A stretch of DNA of 44,165 bases, taken from a virus. The stretch spans positions 1 to 44,165 of the IMG/VR virus record IMGVR_UViG_3300020160_000494. One strand, given 5' to 3'. Shown here piece after piece: positions 42,733 to 44,165 of the stretch. Position 1 is the first letter of the stretch. Each line of letters opens with the position of its first letter. The position numbers and the translations under genes were made by a program. A model generated the notes under the pieces. That model was not told the DNA's origin, did not search any database, and saw nothing but the letters and a program-made list of their open reading frames with translations.

Positions 42733-42871
42733 ATCTAGTAAGACCTAAACGATTTCCTGCTCTTTCATAGCTGTACCCTAGTTCATCTCTTAGGATAAGA
42801 GCAGCATATTGTCTAGGAGTATAGCCTTTTAGGTCTAGTTTGAGAGGGGTGCTTTGATCGGGGGATGACAT
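42635..42871 (-). CDS. Small HTH protein resembling sigma factor region 4
   Basis: 78 residues. The core Y-T-P-R-Q-Y-A-A-L-I-L-R followed by G-Y-S-Y-E-R-A-G-N-R-L-G-L-T-R and F-R-E-L-Y-K-R-A follows the helix-turn-helix spacing of sigma-70 region 4 (recognition helix ending in L..RA). There is no region 2. It overlaps thymidylate synthase by 37 bp and the GNAT gene by 98 bp. It may regulate phage transcription, possibly at the TATATTTGTA sites, which is speculation. Confidence 0.6.
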   Translation of the reverse strand: MSSPDQSTPLKLDLKGYTPRQYAALILRDELGYSYERAGNRLGLTRFAFRELYKRAIYKHETKTIYANSNFLLQQKRS

Positions 42872-43893
42872 AAGTAGTTTTCTAGAACAAAATCATTAAT
42901 AGAACCACAAAAGATTCCGTCTCTAACATGTACAGTGGGTAATGGATAGGGTGTCCTTGTAATCTGTTCTTGGGCTTGTTCAATGTGATTAAGATAAAGA
43001 TGAGTATCACCTAGATTACCTATCAATTGGTCAGGTATCATGTTAACCTCATCAGCAAGAATAGCCAACAACAGGGCATAAGAAGCAATATTAAAAGGAA
43101 GACCTAAGAATGCATCTACTGAGCGCTGGGACCACATTAAAGAGATTGCTCTAGTTGGAACATTATTCTCATCCATCTCCTGAACAATGTGGTCATGATG
43201 CATGTGAGAACCTATCTTGTTTCCATACCAATTGAATCTTTCACTTTCACTTAACTCTCTTGTATAAACTTGAAACCCATAATGACATGGAGGAAGTACC
43301 ATTTGATCTAATTCACTTACATTCCAAGCTGAAACTATTAGTCGTCTTGAGTCTGGATTAGTTTTAAGCTCTTCAATTAGGTTTGCAATTTGGTCAACAC
43401 TACCAACTGACCAGTCTTCTTGGTATTCTGTATTTGTATTGGTTGTTTCCCAATCTCTCCATTGCTTACCATAGATAGGACCTAATTCACCCCACTTCTT
43501 AGCAAACTCATCATCTGTTTTAATAGCATTAATAAACTGTTCTTGAGTAAGAGGAGGCATGTTTTCTTTTTGCCACTTATTTAAATCCTCAGAGACTACT
43601 TCGTAGTGTTTTAAATAGTTCTTAAACGCATCACCATTCCAGATATGACAATCATTGTCAACTAAGTATTTGATGTTAGTATCACCCTTTAAAAACCATA
43701 GTAGTTCAGTAACCATTGTCTTCCAAGCCATCTTCTTAGTGGTAAGAAGAGGAAAACCCCAACTCATGTTGTGTCTAAAAGTGTAACCAAACATAGACTT
43801 AGTACCTGTGCCAGTTCTGTCTTTCTTAACTACTCCGTAGTCTAATATAGCCTGAAGTAATTCTTGGTATTGTGCATCTACTGGATTGCTCAT
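42835..43893 (-). CDS. thyA: Thymidylate synthase (ThyA) with two insertions
   Basis: 352 residues, about 88 more than E. coli ThyA. Family motifs: D-R-T-G-T-G-T near the N-terminus, L-G-P-I-Y-G-K-Q-W-R-D-W, S-R-R-L-I-V-S-A-W-N, L-P-P-C-H-Y (catalytic C203), Q-R-S-V-D-A-F-L-G-L-P-F-N-I-A-S-Y and G-D-T-H-L-Y-L-N-H. It makes dTMP from dUMP using methylene-tetrahydrofolate. Extra residues lie before the L-G-P-I-Y-G motif (with a shorter stretch after it) and between the catalytic Cys and QRS, where a His-rich S-H-M-H-H-D-H occurs. It overlaps the gene before it by 4 bp (ATGA) and works with the dCMP deaminase at 24071-24511. Confidence 0.95.
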   Translation of the reverse strand: MSNPVDAQYQELLQAILDYGVVKKDRTGTGTKSMFGYTFRHNMSWGFPLLTTKKMAWKTMVTELLWFLKGDTNIKYLVDNDCHIWNGDAFKNYLKHYEVVSEDLNKWQKENMPPLTQEQFINAIKTDDEFAKKWGELGPIYGKQWRDWETTNTNTEYQEDWSVGSVDQIANLIEELKTNPDSRRLIVSAWNVSELDQMVLPPCHYGFQVYTRELSESERFNWYGNKIGSHMHHDHIVQEMDENNVPTRAISLMWSQRSVDAFLGLPFNIASYALLLAILADEVNMIPDQLIGNLGDTHLYLNHIEQAQEQITRTPYPLPTVHVRDGIFCGSINDFVLENYLCHPPIKAPLSN

Positions 43894-44165
43894 ATATTAT
43901 AGTCTGTGTATTTAAGTCCCCATTGTAGGTTAAACCAGGTCATTTCTTTCTCTGCTAGTTTCTTATTCATTTTAAGGTTAGTACGTAGGTAAGCTATACC
44001 CCATGCTCTCCATTCTTCTGATTGAGCAACTGTCATAGTCCATTGAGTAAACCAATCATCTTTGCGGCCTTTAATGTCCTCAAAAGTGACTTCATGACCT
44101 GCAATAACAAACATCTGATTGATGATGTCAATTACTGCTTGTTCTCTTTTTTGTTCTCTTGTTGT
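43890..44165 (-). CDS. Hypothetical protein, 5'-partial at the window edge
   Basis: The frame stays open from the ATG at 44114 to the right edge, adding 17 plausible codons (R-E-Q-K-R-E-Q-A-V-I-D-I-I-N-Q), so the true start is probably outside the window. The visible 91 residues are helical and Trp-rich, with W-F-T-Q-W-T and E-W-R-A-W-G-I-A-Y-L. It overlaps thymidylate synthase by 4 bp (ATGA). No family recognised. Confidence 0.65.
   Translation of the reverse strand, partial: TTREQKREQAVIDIINQMFVIAGHEVTFEDIKGRKDDWFTQWTMTVAQSEEWRAWGIAYLRTNLKMNKKLAEKEMTWFNLQWGLKYTDYNI

Noticed and set aside
1-44165. Stop-codon reassignment, as known in some crAss-like phages
   Set aside because: TAA, TAG and TGA all end genes at positions that fit their neighbours, and no gene is broken by in-frame TAG or TGA.

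Overview
This window is part of a phage genome, most likely a crAss-like phage (Crassvirales) infecting a member of the Bacteroidota. The evidence is as follows. It is AT-rich and tightly packed, with two long blocks of genes facing each other. The left block holds giant virion/transcription proteins, one with the DFDID catalytic loop of the crAss-like/YonO-type single-subunit RNA polymerases. The right block holds replication and nucleotide genes (PolA, DnaB-like helicase, Toprim primase, UNG, ThyA, dCMP deaminase). The few non-coding gaps carry the Bacteroidota -7 promoter element (TAnnTTTG) and A-rich leaders instead of Shine-Dalgarno sites. The genetic code is standard: TAA, TAG and TGA all end genes. 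I see no tRNA, CRISPR array, insertion sequence or integrase.

Left arm, + strand, 1-23359. A very large protein enters from the left edge (A, 1-5538, 5'-partial). It is followed by a 2735-residue RNA polymerase-like protein that also carries an HExxH site and a Rossmann/SLOG-like tail domain (B, 5587-13794). Then come a 170-residue acidic linker protein (C, 13799-14311) and a 2009-residue coiled-coil protein with an N-terminal HExxH metalloprotease-like site (D, 14347-20376). These are probably packaged in the capsid and ejected into the host. After a promoter come a small beta-rich structural-type protein, a lysis cassette (holin plus two overlapping spanin-like genes), a metallophosphoesterase and a small acidic protein. 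The arm ends at a bidirectional terminator.

Right arm, - strand, 44165-23446, read right to left. It starts with thymidylate synthase, a sigma-region-4-like HTH protein, a GNAT acetyltransferase and several small proteins, followed by a terminator. Next are a 697-residue zinc-cluster protein of unknown function, an M20-type metallopeptidase with a zinc ribbon, a helicase and its neighbour, an AAA ATPase and an SSB-like protein. After a combined terminator/promoter come the primase, a DnaA-domain-IV-like protein, uracil-DNA glycosylase and a DUF932 protein. After another terminator/promoter come a NinG-like nuclease, DNA polymerase I, a NinB-like protein, a dNTP pyrophosphohydrolase, a RecB-like nuclease, a second PD-(D/E)XK-like protein, dCMP deaminase and a GroES-like protein. 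Many neighbours overlap by 4 bp (ATGA) or more, indicating translational coupling.

The most unusual signal is in the left arm. Across about 6,760 residues of proteins A-D I find only six cysteines. Every one lies within six residues of a protein end, with one on each side of each A/B, B/C and C/D junction. The second is an identical 10-mer, TATATTTGTA, at four gene starts. At three of them it lies only 2-4 nt before the ATG, which implies nearly leaderless mRNAs or recognition by a phage-specific transcription factor.
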